This document shows positions 1 through 9,789 of a DNA stretch of 64,000 bases, piece by piece; position 1 is the first letter of the stretch, and each line of letters begins with the position of its first letter. The stretch comes from Calliopum simillimum. Its lineage: Eukaryota > Arthropoda > Insecta > Diptera > Lauxaniidae. The notes beneath the pieces were generated by a model. That model worked only from the letters and a program-made list of their open reading frames with translations. It was not told the DNA's origin and did no database searches. The stretch is from contig OX638370.1 of NCBI GenBank assembly GCA_951812925.1, positions 79,838,004 through 79,902,003 of the forward strand, written 5' to 3'. The translations under genes and the position numbers were made by a program.

Positions 1-17
1 TATGTTATGGAAAGCTT

Positions 18-962
18 TATTGTACCCTACGTCAAGTAGTACAGTCATTTGGTAGTTTTACCTGGAAAGTTTTGCGGGATTTTCGCAAATGAGTTATTTT
101 ATAGATTTTGATGTGCTCTTTCAGAATTTCAACTTTGCTACCTCGAATCGTGTTTGCTCGCGCCGCCATATTGGAAAAATGGCGTCCAAAATCAGTTTTT
201 TAAAAATACCTCTTTATGAAATGAAACCTTTCAATTGTTATCGTACGACTTATAACTCAAGAGATATCCTAATTCAAAATTTGAAAAGAATTAGTAAATT
301 GTGCACGCCTCTTATGAATAGGCACAGCGATGTGTTGAGCTTAAAATTATGATAACTCATGAACGGTGAGTCGCGATATCTCATGAAAGGTAAGTCTGAC
401 GAAAAAATACTTCAAAGAGATCCTTATAGGAAATTGAATGTTCTACAAAATGCAAGAACAATTTTTTTCTAGGAAGAACCGTTTTGGAGATACATATTTT
501 GAAAAAACGCTTTTTTTTCTAAATTTTAGGTTTGTTTAAAAAATATCTCCCAAATTATAGGTCATCTATAGAATAAATCATATGTAGATTGTGCCTATTT
601 ATAAGCGGCATGCACAATTTACTAATATTTTCCAAATTTTGAATAAGGATATCTCCAGAGTTATAAGTCGTACGAAAACAATTAAATGGTCTTTTATAGA
701 ACAGTTATGTATAAGCTACAATATTGCGCCACAATATTTTTCTATAAATGTAACCGTTAAAGAGATATTTGTAAAAAACTAATTTTGGACGCCATTTTTC
801 CAATATGGCGTTGCTAGCGAACACGAGGGTAGCAAAATTGAAATTCTGAAAGAGCACATCAAAATCTATAAAATAACTCATATGCAAAAATCCCGCAAAA
901 CTTTTCATGTAACATCATTTTATTCTCCCAAATGATTGTAGTAAAGGTATTAATAATTAATT
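18..962. mobile_element. Foldback element with long imperfect inverted arms
   Basis: The left arm (about 35-325) is the reverse complement of the right arm (about 588-950). Matching landmarks include AAAGTTTTGCGGG at about 67 against CCCGCAAAACTTTT at about 891, and ATGGCGTCCAAAA at 179 against TTTTGGACGCCAT at 782. The right arm holds about 50 extra bases. The short frames inside are fragments of the palindrome and do not look like genes. The central part (about 350-560) recurs at 52015-52215. The exact ends and any target duplication are unclear, because the left arm lies close to the window edge. Confidence 0.75.
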
Positions 963-1253
963 GTATAATGAATTGCGAAAACTACTTTTTTTTCTATTTT
1001 TGCGCATTTATTGAGGAAATTTTTGATATCTCGAAAACCAATTCATAGAAAATTTTAATTTTTTTTTTTTTGTGGTGATTATCGGGCTTATTGAACTATA
1101 GTGCATTAGTGTACATTTTGTTTGTAAACTAATGTAATTATTACAAACTCTTTAAAAACATACAAGCCACCCAAGAAAAAATGTAAGTCAAACTTCTAGT
1201 TTATATGAAGGTTGCTTAGGATCATAACAAATTTATTGCTACTCACTATTTTA

Positions 1254-1422
1254 CAGTGGCGGATCCAAGGGGGGAAGGGCGATGGGGGCGATCGGCTCCC
1301 CCTCTCAAACCAAGTGATTACATTTTTTTAAAATTATATGTAAAGACTTTAAAAACATTCTGTTATTATCTAGAAATGTAATCAATCGGCCCACCCTCTT
1401 AACAATGCTGGAACCGTCACTG
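1254..1422. mobile_element. hAT-type MITE (copy 1)
   Basis: The element is 169 bp. It begins CAGTGGCGGATCCA and ends in the degenerate complement GGAACCGTCACTG. It is bounded by a perfect 8-bp direct repeat, CTATTTTA, at 1246-1253 and 1423-1430. An 8-bp duplication and a CAGTG start are hallmarks of hAT elements. No coding capacity. Two relatives lie at 8904-8966 and 28148-28295. Confidence 0.9.
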
Positions 1423-1589
1423 CTATTTTACCAATAAAAAAATCCTCACTATTAAACCAGTAGGTAATAGTTAGGGAGCTGATGGTCGAAAAAATTATGT
1501 GGTAACATCGTCAAACAGACTACGTTTTTTCTAAAATCAATTAATAAAAGCCATTTTGGCGGCTCTTCAAAAATGCAAAAAAAAAAAAA

Positions 1590-2335
1590 CAAGGGTGTAA
1601 CATTTGGCCTGACCAAACATTAAATACCCTACACTGCAATATTTTGAAAATTTTGTTTTTAAGCGAGGTGCCACGCCCTCGTGTCCGAGTTCACTCAGTT
1701 TTTTCTCAGAGCTTGGATTTACAGTTCTAAGTGTCTGAATCAAATTTGGTTGATTATCTCAAACAATGTTTTCAGTATAGCGTTTTGAAGCTTTTGCTTA
1801 TATAAGAAGTGCCACGCCCTCTTGTCCGATTTCACTCAGTTTTTTTTTGAGAGCTTGCATTTATAGTTCTTAGTGTCTGAGTAAAATTAAGTTCGAATAT
1901 CTCAAAAAACGCTTTCAGCATAGCGTTTTGAAGCTTTTGCTTTGCCCTCTTATCCGAATTTTCCCAGTTTTTTCTCAGAGCTTACGCTTACAATTCGTAG
2001 TATTTATGGGTATTTTGATTGCATTGTCGTGAAAAATACTCCTAAAGTTGCATTTTGAATATATTTTTTGTATGGGCGGTAGACGTTTTCTTTGACCGAT
2101 TTTTCTTATTTTCAATCCCATGATCTAACTTTGACAACGGAGGCAGTATATCAAATTTTATTCAATTATCTTGCTCAGTTTTCTCAGAAAAGCCAGCCAG
2201 ACAGACGGTTATGGCTATATCGACTCAGGAGGTGACGCTGATCAAGAATATATATACTTTTCTATATCTGCCACGCCTTCTTCTCTGCGTTACAAACGGA
2301 AGGGCAAAGTGAATAAACCCTGGGTGTAGGGTATA
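1590..2335 (+). mobile_element. Helentron (INE-1/DINE-like) copy
   Basis: This non-autonomous repeat carries the blocks seen in all copies here. It has a start near GGCCTGACCAAACATTAAAT, then TACCCTACACTGCA, then repeated gaggtgccacgccctcttgtccga modules. It ends with the block GATCAAGAATATATATACTT, ACAAACGGAAGG and GGGTGTAGGGTATA. The ATCAAGAATATATATACTT core and the RGAC-type repeat beside ATGGCTATATCGACTC resemble the conserved core of Drosophila INE-1/DINE-1 (mini-me) Helentrons. That family assignment rests on recognition of the core. Other copies lie at 8124, 11219, 15979, 51608 and 57925 (+), and at 40241 and 42596 (-). Confidence 0.8.
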
Positions 2336-3162
2336 CAAATATGTTGGCTTATCGAAGCTATCGAATACTCTTGCAATGGGAACTTCAGGAAATGTTTATT
2401 GTACGGCTAGCATTCTCACTCCCCTTCAAAAAAGAAAAAAATTTATATTTTACTATTTTTCACATAAAAATTTACTTCTCATTTAAAAATTATTAAGAAT
2501 TAAAAATACAAAAATTAAATCATTGGATTTTTATAAAATCTAATTTACAAGCAATGTTCTGAAATTTTAGGTTTTCCGGAAACCAATAACACGAAATTTT
2601 GAATGAGATCGCGATATGAATATGGCAACCATTTTTCTCTATCAGGTCTGTGATCCGAATAATCCTTGCCCTAAAGTGCAGAACACGATTTTTTCAGGCA
2701 TATGGCGCTAATTCAGGCAATAGTGTAGTATACCTTGAACTTTTCTAATTGTATCCACGGTTGCCACTTTGGTCTTTAAACACCAAAAATGGTCCTTTTT
2801 TTCTTGTTGGTCCGCTGGTCTTTTTTTTTTCTCTTTTGGTGCTTTTTAAAATGTGTATGAAAATATGGAAATCAGACGTACATAGTTAGAATTATACATG
2901 TATACATACACTCACGGTAAAAAAGAAAGCCGACAAGGATTTTTAGCTAAAATAGTTGGTTCTCCGCCTATTTTTATGATTATTAATATGTAGTATGCCT
3001 AATAACTTAAACTTGTTGTCAAATAGTGCATTTACTTCACATCTGTTGGCGTTAAAACAACGATATTTGAAAAAAAGGGTTTTGACCGAAAACAAAAAAA
3101 TTGATATGATTGCGTATATATAAGTAGCAAAATTTAAGGATTGTGGATACATCGCGTAAAAT

Positions 3163-3990
3163 TTGATATGGTGGGTCTTCCGTATGACAATTTTGGAAAG
3201 TTTTTTGGAAACAGAGAGTTTATTACGTCACACTGGAAGTGGCCATTTAAGAAAAACAACTGAGAGCCAAGATATAGGCGTAGTCAAAATAGCCCTGCAC
3301 GATCGGTTTAAAACTGGTCTCAAAATTGCTGCGGAGGTAAATGATATGGAAAATATGGAATAAGCACCTCAACTGTACAGTGCCGCTTGAGAGAAAATAA
3401 CTTTTTTGCCCGCAGACCTACGAAAAAACCGATTCTCACACATTAAATGCTGTCTTCTCATTAAACCGGCGTAAATAAAAAAAGAATTGGGTGTATAACG
3501 ATTGGGCTGAAGTCATATTCTATGCTGGGAGCAAAACAAATCTCATCAGTTCCGATTTGGGATGTACGATACGCCACAGAAAAAATGAAAAATATAGCTT
3601 TCAATGTGTACAAAGCACTCCATATGTGGTGGTCTGGGGGCAATAATAAGCCAATGGGTTGGAGAGATTCCTCTCCTGAAAGGTTATATTAACTCCGCAG
3701 TTTATAATGACATCATTTAAAACAGCGTTATACCCAGCATCGGCCGACTAAGCGAGCACTTAGCAAAAGTCATATTTCACGATGATTCCGCACTTTGTCT
3801 TCGTTGGAAATCGGTAGATGTCCTACTTACCATTATGTTTTGCTTTATTTTTTCGATAAATTTACAATAACGAGCTATTTATTTTCGCGTTGGCAAATAA
3901 ATATAATGACCTTTTGGAAATAAAGTCAAGCAAATGGCCGGGCAAAATCCCCAACCTCAATCCGATTGAGAATGGCCTAAAATTTTAAAA
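3163..3990 (+). pseudogene. Tc1-family transposase remnant
   Basis: Conceptual translation across several frames gives Tc1 landmarks. An HTH-like stretch around 3220-3420 includes TSTVQCRLRENNFFARRP. A W(S)GG-containing segment lies near 3628. The C-terminal PNLNPIENG near 3950-3975 is a degenerate form of the DD34E signature SPDLNPIENLW and retains its glutamate. Stops and frameshifts (for example after 3363 and near 3445) show it is dead. The 3' end is cut by the TA-flanked insertion at 4028. Confidence 0.8.
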
Positions 3991-4027
3991 CGAAAAGCGT
4001 ACCAGAAAAAACCAAATATTATTAATA

Positions 4028-4866
4028 GGGTAAGGGAGGGAAATATGGACTACGCGGATAATATGGACTACACCGTTATTTTCCATTGCATACATAGGAT
4101 TTACCGCTATTCATGTGCAAAATTTACGCTAATAATTAAAGCTTATAATAGTTCGATTTTAGCGTTCGGTGAAGTTGCATGTTGCTGTGAAGTTGTTTTT
4201 TCTAAAAAAATATTTAGTGATTCCTTTTTTTCTAGTGAGCAAATTTCATTATTTCACTTTAAAGACATCGTGTTTTTAAATCAATCATTAATTATATAAA
4301 GTAAGTGAATACCATATATAATTAATCAGCACAAATTGGTTTATTAACCACATGAGTTTATGATAAAAAAACATTTATTTCACCAACACGTGCTGTGGGT
4401 AATATGGACCACCAAATAAAAAGACCTCAAAAACAAATGTATTCATCATATTCTTCAGATGGGGAATCTAGCTGCAGTTTTCATGATGAATCTCATACAA
4501 AGGAAAAGAGGATGAAAAATTCATATACTCGTAATGTTATAACCTTTACTCAGAAGATCGCCGTTTCGAATTTTGGATTGAATGTGTAATCTGACGTTCT
4601 TGGAGTCATGAAGAATGTGCCGGATGTGGACGTGACATTTTTATATCAACTTCTATACCAAATAAACATGTGGGGCAATATGGACTATATAGTCCATATA
4701 ACTTCATTTTGAGTATTTTCAGTTTTTTAATTTATTTTTTTTGTCCTGATGAGATATTTATCTAAAAGTGAATCAGAATAAAGATCAATTGTTTCCTTTT
4801 GTTTTATGTTTTTTGAGTTTTATTTAAAAAAGAAAGATTGGTGGTCCATATTTCCCTCCTTTACCC
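4028..4866. mobile_element. TA-flanked element A nested in the Tc1 copy (terminal word AATATGGAC)
   Basis: Terminal inverted repeats: GGGTAAGGGAGGGAAATATG at the left against CATATTTCCCTCCTTTACCC at the right (one mismatch). The flanking TA is duplicated at 4026-4027 and 4867-4868. The word AATATGGAC recurs at about 4041, 4059, 4401 and 4677 and inverted at the right end. A perfect 22-bp palindrome made of two inverted copies of the word is at 4678-4699. The short frames at 4045-4299 and 4395-4589 match nothing I know. Mariner/Tc1-type target use is inferred from the TA. Confidence 0.85.
4679..4698. repeat. Perfect palindrome inside element A
   Basis: TATGGACTATATAGTCCATA is self-complementary and extends one more base pair on each side. 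It consists of two head-to-head copies of the element's terminal word, as expected for a paired protein-binding site. That role is inference. Confidence 0.85.
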
Positions 4867-4968
4867 TAATATTAAGCTTAGGGCTGTTAAATAAGGGTAA
4901 ATATTGATTTACACAACAATTTTAAAATATCTTACAAAATTAAAATCGGCTTTTTTTGACCGTGAGTG

Positions 4969-5590
4969 TAAATTGTTAATATACGTAGTGAAGTGAACAA
5001 ATAAATAAATGATTTTACTGTATTTTTATTTGATTAAGATTGTCACTAGCAAAACTATTTATTTATTTCAGGGGTATTAAATAAAACAAAATGACATATA
5101 CATTTACTATTTGCTGCAATTGCAATAATTGTAAGAGGAATTACAAACATATCGACATACAGTGGTGTAGCAAGATGGGGATCACATAGATCCTGCTGAC
5201 TGAAGACAATCAATTACATTTTTTTTTAATAGCAATTTTTCTACCTTTTTTCGTAGAAACAAGTAAACCAAGTAGTGAAATTCAAGAAATATTTAATTTC
5301 TATAACTTTTATAGTTACTAATAATGTAAATTATTGTTGCTCGTCTTGTAAAGGGCAGGAATATTTACGGTCTGATCATAAACTAAAACTTTTCTCGATA
5401 ATGAAATTTACGACAGTTTCGGTCGCATCAAAACGACACGGGTACGAAATATCTACACATGAATATGATAACGAGTGGTCAAAATTAGACTTATCAAGTG
5501 TACCTGTTTATCAGATCGTACTCGTTAATTCTTAAGATTTTACGCCCAGACATCGCTATTGCTACGCCTTTGCAACAATATGTATGTTTA
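4969..5590. other. No recognisable gene
   Basis: AT-rich sequence between repeats. An 86-codon frame at 5275-5535 has no recognisable domain and an ordinary AT-rich composition. I see nothing else supportable. Confidence 0.5.
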
Positions 5591-5594
5591 TCTT

Positions 5595-5885
5595 CCCAAG
5601 AGGAAAAATTTCTAGCGCTTCTGATCCAAGCACTTCAAAAGTGCTTGTCTTCATAGAAACTTAGAAGCACTTTCACAATGATTTTTTATAAGGGTTGCAG
5701 TAAGAACAACATGGGTTCAAACCTAGCCCTGGTGATTTTTTTTTTTTTTTTTTGTACTTTTCTCTTATTTTTTTTATTAAAATATTTTTATTCAACCTTT
5801 TTTATTTCACTTTTCTATTTTCCTTTCTCTTATTTATTTACTTTTGTTTAATTGAATTGAAACTGATTACACAATGATTCTAAGT
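5595..5885 (+). repeat. tRNA-related (box B-bearing) dispersed repeat, copy 1
   Basis: This stretch is the inverted counterpart of 8641-9040. Shared blocks are TTTCTAGCGCTTCTGATCCA, AGCACTTTCACAATGATTTT, a Pol III box B-like GGGTTCAAACC followed by TAGCC, a T-run, and a tail rich in CTCTTATTTATTTAC. The box B followed by a T-run suggests a SINE-like origin. I cannot define a convincing box A. Confidence 0.55.
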
Positions 5886-5886
5886 A

Positions 5887-6217
5887 AAAGGCACTTCAGA
5901 CTATCTGAGTAGTTATATGCGTTTTCTTTTGTTTTTCTGTATGATTTTTTCTTTGACTGTCAAATTTTTATTGTTTTTAATTTCTATTGTTGAAATTGTT
6001 TTAATTTTTTATTTTTCCAACAGCATAAAAAAATTTGAAAACTCATATGACTTCTATTTTCAAATAGACTCAAATCTAATGCCAAAATATCTCATATGAG
6101 TTTTGTTCTGATAAATCATTTGTGAAAGAAATTTACATTCACACTATCAGAGTTGCCATATTTGACAACTCTTAAAAGTTTCTGTATGACTTCTCAGATA
6201 ATCTGAAGTGCCTTTAA
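5887..6217. mobile_element. Palindromic MITE
   Basis: The left end AAAGGCACTTCAGACTATCT is matched inverted at the right end (AGATAATCTGAAGTGCCTTT). A second inner inverted pair, AAAACTCATATGA and TCATATGAGTTTT, lies at about 6037 and 6091, so much of the element can fold on itself. It appears to be inserted into the end of the adjacent tRNA-related repeat. No transposase. Target duplication not clear. Confidence 0.65.
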
Positions 6218-6295
6218 CTCTGTAGGAGCATTCGAATGTCAAGTTCTGTTTGGAAAACATTTGCTTAATTTACAAATTTTATATCTCTTCATATC

Positions 6296-6412
6296 ATCAG
6301 GCATTGGTTTAGCGGTCTAAAGAGTTGGTAAATGTAAGTAAAAATAATCTGTTTCTATCTATCACACGGACGATCGTGGATTCAAATCCTGGTACAGCCA
6401 GTTTTTTTCTTT
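6296..6412 (+). repeat. tRNA-like sequence, probably a decayed tRNA or SINE head
   Basis: A box A-like GGTTTAGCGGTC near 6307 is followed by a box B-like GGATTCAAATCC near 6378, a 3' end ACAGCCA, and then a T-run that would terminate Pol III. The T arm has a mismatch next to the loop, and the distance between boxes is long for a normal tRNA. A working tRNA is therefore unlikely. Confidence 0.35.
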
Positions 6413-6642
6413 TTTTTTAAATTTTTTTTAAGCGTTTATTGGTGAAAAAGATGAACTTCAGAAGGGTTTTTGAAGCACTTCTTTTCCCCTTGGGTTATAA
6501 CTCATGATGTACCTACTCAACTGATATAATTTAGTAAGTAGTAAAGTTATTTTATACGGGTAAGTTACCATTTAAAGAATTGAAGATAATACAATGCACT
6601 TAACGAATGTAGTTTTTGTGCGTTCTCCAGAACTTATTTAAT

Positions 6643-6699
6643 TATGTGAGGTGCCCTCTTGTCTGAGTTCACCTAGTTTTTGCTTAGAGCTTGTACTTG
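6643..6699 (+). mobile_element. Helentron fragment
   Basis: A short match to the repeated module of the Helentron copies: GAGGTGCCCTCTTGTCTGAG, then a diverged cagtttttgctcagagcttg-type block. Confidence 0.6.
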
Positions 6700-7329
6700 G
6701 GTCAATATTTGCGTAATCGATTAAGATTTGGGATGACATATCCGATTTTTGTGTAAGTTGGTGAAAAGTTAGTATTTGACATACGTATAACTGTGTCAAA
6801 ATGATTTTTCGAAATTCCAAAAAAATCCAAGATGGCGGCAATATGAAGTCCGATCCAACTTTTAGATACTCACATGTTTGAAAATTCATAGCTCCTCGGA
6901 TTTTGATCCGATTTTAATGAAATTTTCAGGGTTAGTGCAAAGAGATTACACTTAGAAAAAATTAATTTTAAGTGGAAAAAGAGCTTTTTTCTTTTCTAAA
7001 GCCAATTTGGGGCACCCTTTTTATTTATTTTTTTTTTTTTTGAAATATTTTTATTTAAAAATAAATTTTATTATAATTATTTACCAACCTTCAAAATCGT
7101 GTTATCTTTGACAGTTATGAAGTTATGAATTTTTGAAGTTGTTTAATGTTATGTTTATCATGAGTCGTTGGTGCACGTGCGCTACCATATAGGGTTGCCA
7201 CCGTCCGGACGGTATTATTTTTTCTGTGGCCCCTAGAGAAATTTTTCGTACAATATTTATGTAGAATATCTTTACCCATTATAACCAATTTTTTGGAAAT
7301 GGGGTAAAAAATACCCTTAAAAACGGTAT

Positions 7330-7534
7330 ATAATGGGTATTTATGTGTATTTTCCTTGCATCGTGAAAAATATTTCCACCGGCAGACACCAAGCCAGCCA
7401 GACAGACAAAGATGGCTTTATCGACTCAGGAGGTGCTGCTGATCAAGAATATATATACTTTTCTGTAGCTGACACGCCTCTTTCTCCGCGTAAAAAACGG
7501 AAGGAAAAAGTGAATTCACCCTGAGTGTAGGGTA
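7330..7534 (+). mobile_element. Helentron 3'-terminal fragment
   Basis: Carries only the last part of the Helentron consensus: the CAGCCAGACAGACA repeat, ATGGCTTTATCGACTCAGGA, the GATCAAGAATATATATACTT core and the terminal GAGTGTAGGGTATA. The 63-codon frame here is a by-product of the repeat. Flanking sequence at 6700-7330 and 7540-8120 holds no recognisable gene. Confidence 0.75.
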
Positions 7535-8123
7535 TAGAAAACACTATTCACTCTTTAAAATACGAGTAAACTATCTCAGAGTTAAAGTATTTTGATTTGA
7601 GCAAAAAATTAAATCTTTCAGACAAACCAACTAACTAACTTTAGTTATGAAAATATCTCTTGAAATTTTTCTGATGAAATTTTCATTTGAACTTCTTGTA
7701 TGGGATAATAAATCAATCCAGAAAAACGGCTAGCACCACTGAATTCCCCGTACCCGAATTAAGTAAAAATCACCTATAACCCGTCAGACCAAAAAAAAAT
7801 AGTTCCAAAATCTAGTAAATTGTAATCGGTTTAAACAAATAAATCCTTCACAAGCATCCTTGGAGTATCATTGGTATTTATACAATTAAGTATTATAAGG
7901 TAAGCTTAAAAAGCTGCTTAGTAAACAAAGGGGTTACGGACAAACTAAGATCAAAATTGGTTCATTGTGGAGTCTGAAAGCAAAATTTGATGCGGACCGC
8001 TGCGCCACATCCTTCATAATTATTTATACTTTCATATTGTAAAAGTATATCAATTTCATCCCATTCCATACGTTCTCGATGATTCCGGCAATAGCTATGT
8101 TTGTACTTATACACCAGTGATCG

Positions 8124-8624
8124 GCATTTTTTAAGCATTTGCTTATATGGGAGGTGCCACGCCCTCTTGTCCGAATTCGCTCAGTTTTTTCTCAGAGCTT
8201 GCGCTTACAATTTTTAGTATTTATGCGTATTTTGGTTGTATTGTCGTGAAAAATACTCCTAAAATTGCATTTTGAATATATTATTTTTATGGGCGGTAGG
8301 CGTGTCCGTTGACTGATTTTGCTCATTTTCAATCCCCCGAGCTAACTTTGGCGACGGAGGCAGTGCCCCAAATTTCATTGAATTATCTTGCTCAGTTTTC
8401 CCAAAAAGTGAATTTCAACACACAGCCAGCCACCCAGCCAGCCAGCCAGCCACCCAGCCAGCCAGCCACCCAGCCAGCCAGCCAGCCAGACAGACGGACA
8501 TGGCTATATCGACTCAGGAGGTGACGCTAATCAAGAATATATATACTTTTCTATATCTGCCACGCCTCCTTCTCTGCGTTACAAACGGAAGGACAAAGTG
8601 AATATACCCTGGGTGTAGGGTATA
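8124..8624 (+). mobile_element. Helentron copy with expanded CAGC/CACC microsatellite
   Basis: Contains the gaggtgccacgccctcttg module, the ATGGGCGGTAGGCGTGTCCG block, an expanded run of CAGC/CACC tetranucleotides at about 8422-8496, the INE-1-like core and a GGGTGTAGGGTATA end. The frame at 8309-8524, a run of A/S/T-Q-P residues, is translated microsatellite and not a gene. Confidence 0.8.
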
Positions 8625-8640
8625 AAAATTTTAAAAACTC

Positions 8641-9040
8641 ACCCGGGCTAGGTTCGAACCCATTTTGTTGCTACTGCAGCCTTACATGGAATCATTGTGT
8701 AATCAATTTCAATTCAATTAAACAAAAGTAAATTAATAAGAGAGAGGAAAATTGAAAAGTGAAATAAAAAGATGTTGAATAAAAAATACTTTACTAAAAA
8801 AAATAAGAAAAAAAATCACTCGGGCTGGGTTCGAACCCATGCTGTTCTTACTGCATCCTTATAAAAAATCATTGTGAAAGTGCTTCGAAATTTCTATGGG
8901 GACCAGTGGCGGATCCAAGGGGGGGGAGGGGGCAATCGGCAATTGACAATGCTGGATCCGCCACTGATGGGGACAAGCGCTTTTAAAGTGCTTGGATTAG
9001 AAGCGCTAGAAATTTTTCCTCTGGGGATTGTACAGCAAAA
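8641..9040 (-). repeat. tRNA-related dispersed repeat, copy 2 (two box B units)
   Basis: Inverted relative of 5595-5885, with two box B-like units: GGTTCGAACCCA near 8651 and again near 8829, about 178 bp apart. This dimer is more complete than the first copy. It is split by the 63-bp hAT MITE at 8904-8966. Confidence 0.55.
8904..8966. mobile_element. hAT-type MITE (copy 2, internally deleted)
   Basis: 63 bp. Starts CAGTGGCGGATCCAAGG and ends GGATCCGCCACTG. It is bounded by a perfect 8-bp duplication, ATGGGGAC, at 8896-8903 and 8967-8974. The termini are nearly identical to the other two copies but the middle is missing. It interrupts the tRNA-related repeat. Confidence 0.92.
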
Positions 9041-9331
9041 ACGTCTACAACGACATGACAACATTCAAGATTACTAAGGAATACATTTCCTCAAAAATTG
9101 TTTTACAATGGTAACATGTAAAAAAAAACGCTTTTACTAGTAAATTGTGTAAAATTTAACACAATTTATGGTAAAACTCGCTTTATATTGATAAGGGTAG
9201 ATATCCGCCCATCTAATATCTAACCATTATAGATTAAGTCTACTCATTCTCAAGTAGCGTCAAATGCAAAATAACTTTAGTTCATTAAGATTAAAATTAT
9301 TTATGTATTTATTAGTTGGTTTTTCATCCGC

Positions 9332-9351
9332 CTCTCTCTCTCTCTCTCTCT
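9332..9351. repeat. (CT)n microsatellite
   Basis: About ten CT dinucleotides, roughly 440 bp upstream of the Prx6 start codon. Confidence 0.9.
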
Positions 9352-9677
9352 AGACCCTCGTCTATCACTAGCCAGCCGGCATTATTTGCTACACTCTTCA
9401 ATTGAAATTGTTGTTGTTTATGTAGTTTTGTATTTATTGTGGCAATCATTGAATTGTTTTTGGTTTTAATTTTTGTCGCCTGTAGATTAGCGGTAAGCCC
9501 GCTAAGCGACAACGTTAACATCCATATCAAGAGACATTCCAACCTCCATATCATGCCTCGTGCAGTGTTTTTTTTTTTTCTCTCATAGACGAACCGTGCC
9601 CCCTATGTACAACGTCTTTTGTGTTGAGCGTCAGATAATTTACTCATAAAAACCAAGTACCCAAGTAGCATTCCAAG

Positions 9678-9711
9678 CAGTCTGTGCATAATAGTGATCG
9701 CGACCGGTTCG
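9678..9711 (+). promoter_or_regulatory. Candidate TATA-less core promoter (Inr plus DPE) of Prx6
   Basis: GCAGTCT near 9677-9683 resembles the fly initiator TCAKTY. With A+1 at 9679, GGTTCG lies exactly at +28 to +33 and fits the downstream promoter element RGWYVT at five of six positions. This would leave a 111-nt leader before the ATG at 9790. No TATA box is apparent. Inference from motif match and spacing only. Confidence 0.4.
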
Positions 9712-9789
9712 TGTTTTAAATTGTGACTTTTTAGTTCTCTCTCTCTTTTAATTTGTGCGATTATTTAATTAAAAAAAACAAAACTTAAA

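Larger units (their letters stand above)
2909..4968 (+). mobile_element. Tc1-like DNA transposon, decayed, with a nested insertion
   Basis: Terminal inverted repeats begin CACTCACGGT and read into AAAGAAAGCCGA on the left. The right end reads TCGGCTTTTTTTGACCGTGAGTG. TA dinucleotides flank both ends (2907-2908 and 4969-4970). Removing the 839-bp insertion at 4028-4866 leaves about 1.2 kb, the usual Tc1 length. The transposase remnant inside is annotated separately. Confidence 0.85.

Noticed and set aside
6296..6412. Functional tRNA gene
   Set aside because: Box A and box B resemble tRNA, but the T arm is mispaired and the spacing is too long; kept only as a tRNA-like repeat.
8422..8496. Regular short repeats that could suggest a CRISPR-like array
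   Set aside because: Contiguous tetranucleotide microsatellite without spacers, in a eukaryotic Helentron.
8309..8524. 71-codon frame rich in A/S/T-Q-P residues
   Set aside because: Translated microsatellite. Similar frames occur at the same position in other Helentron copies.
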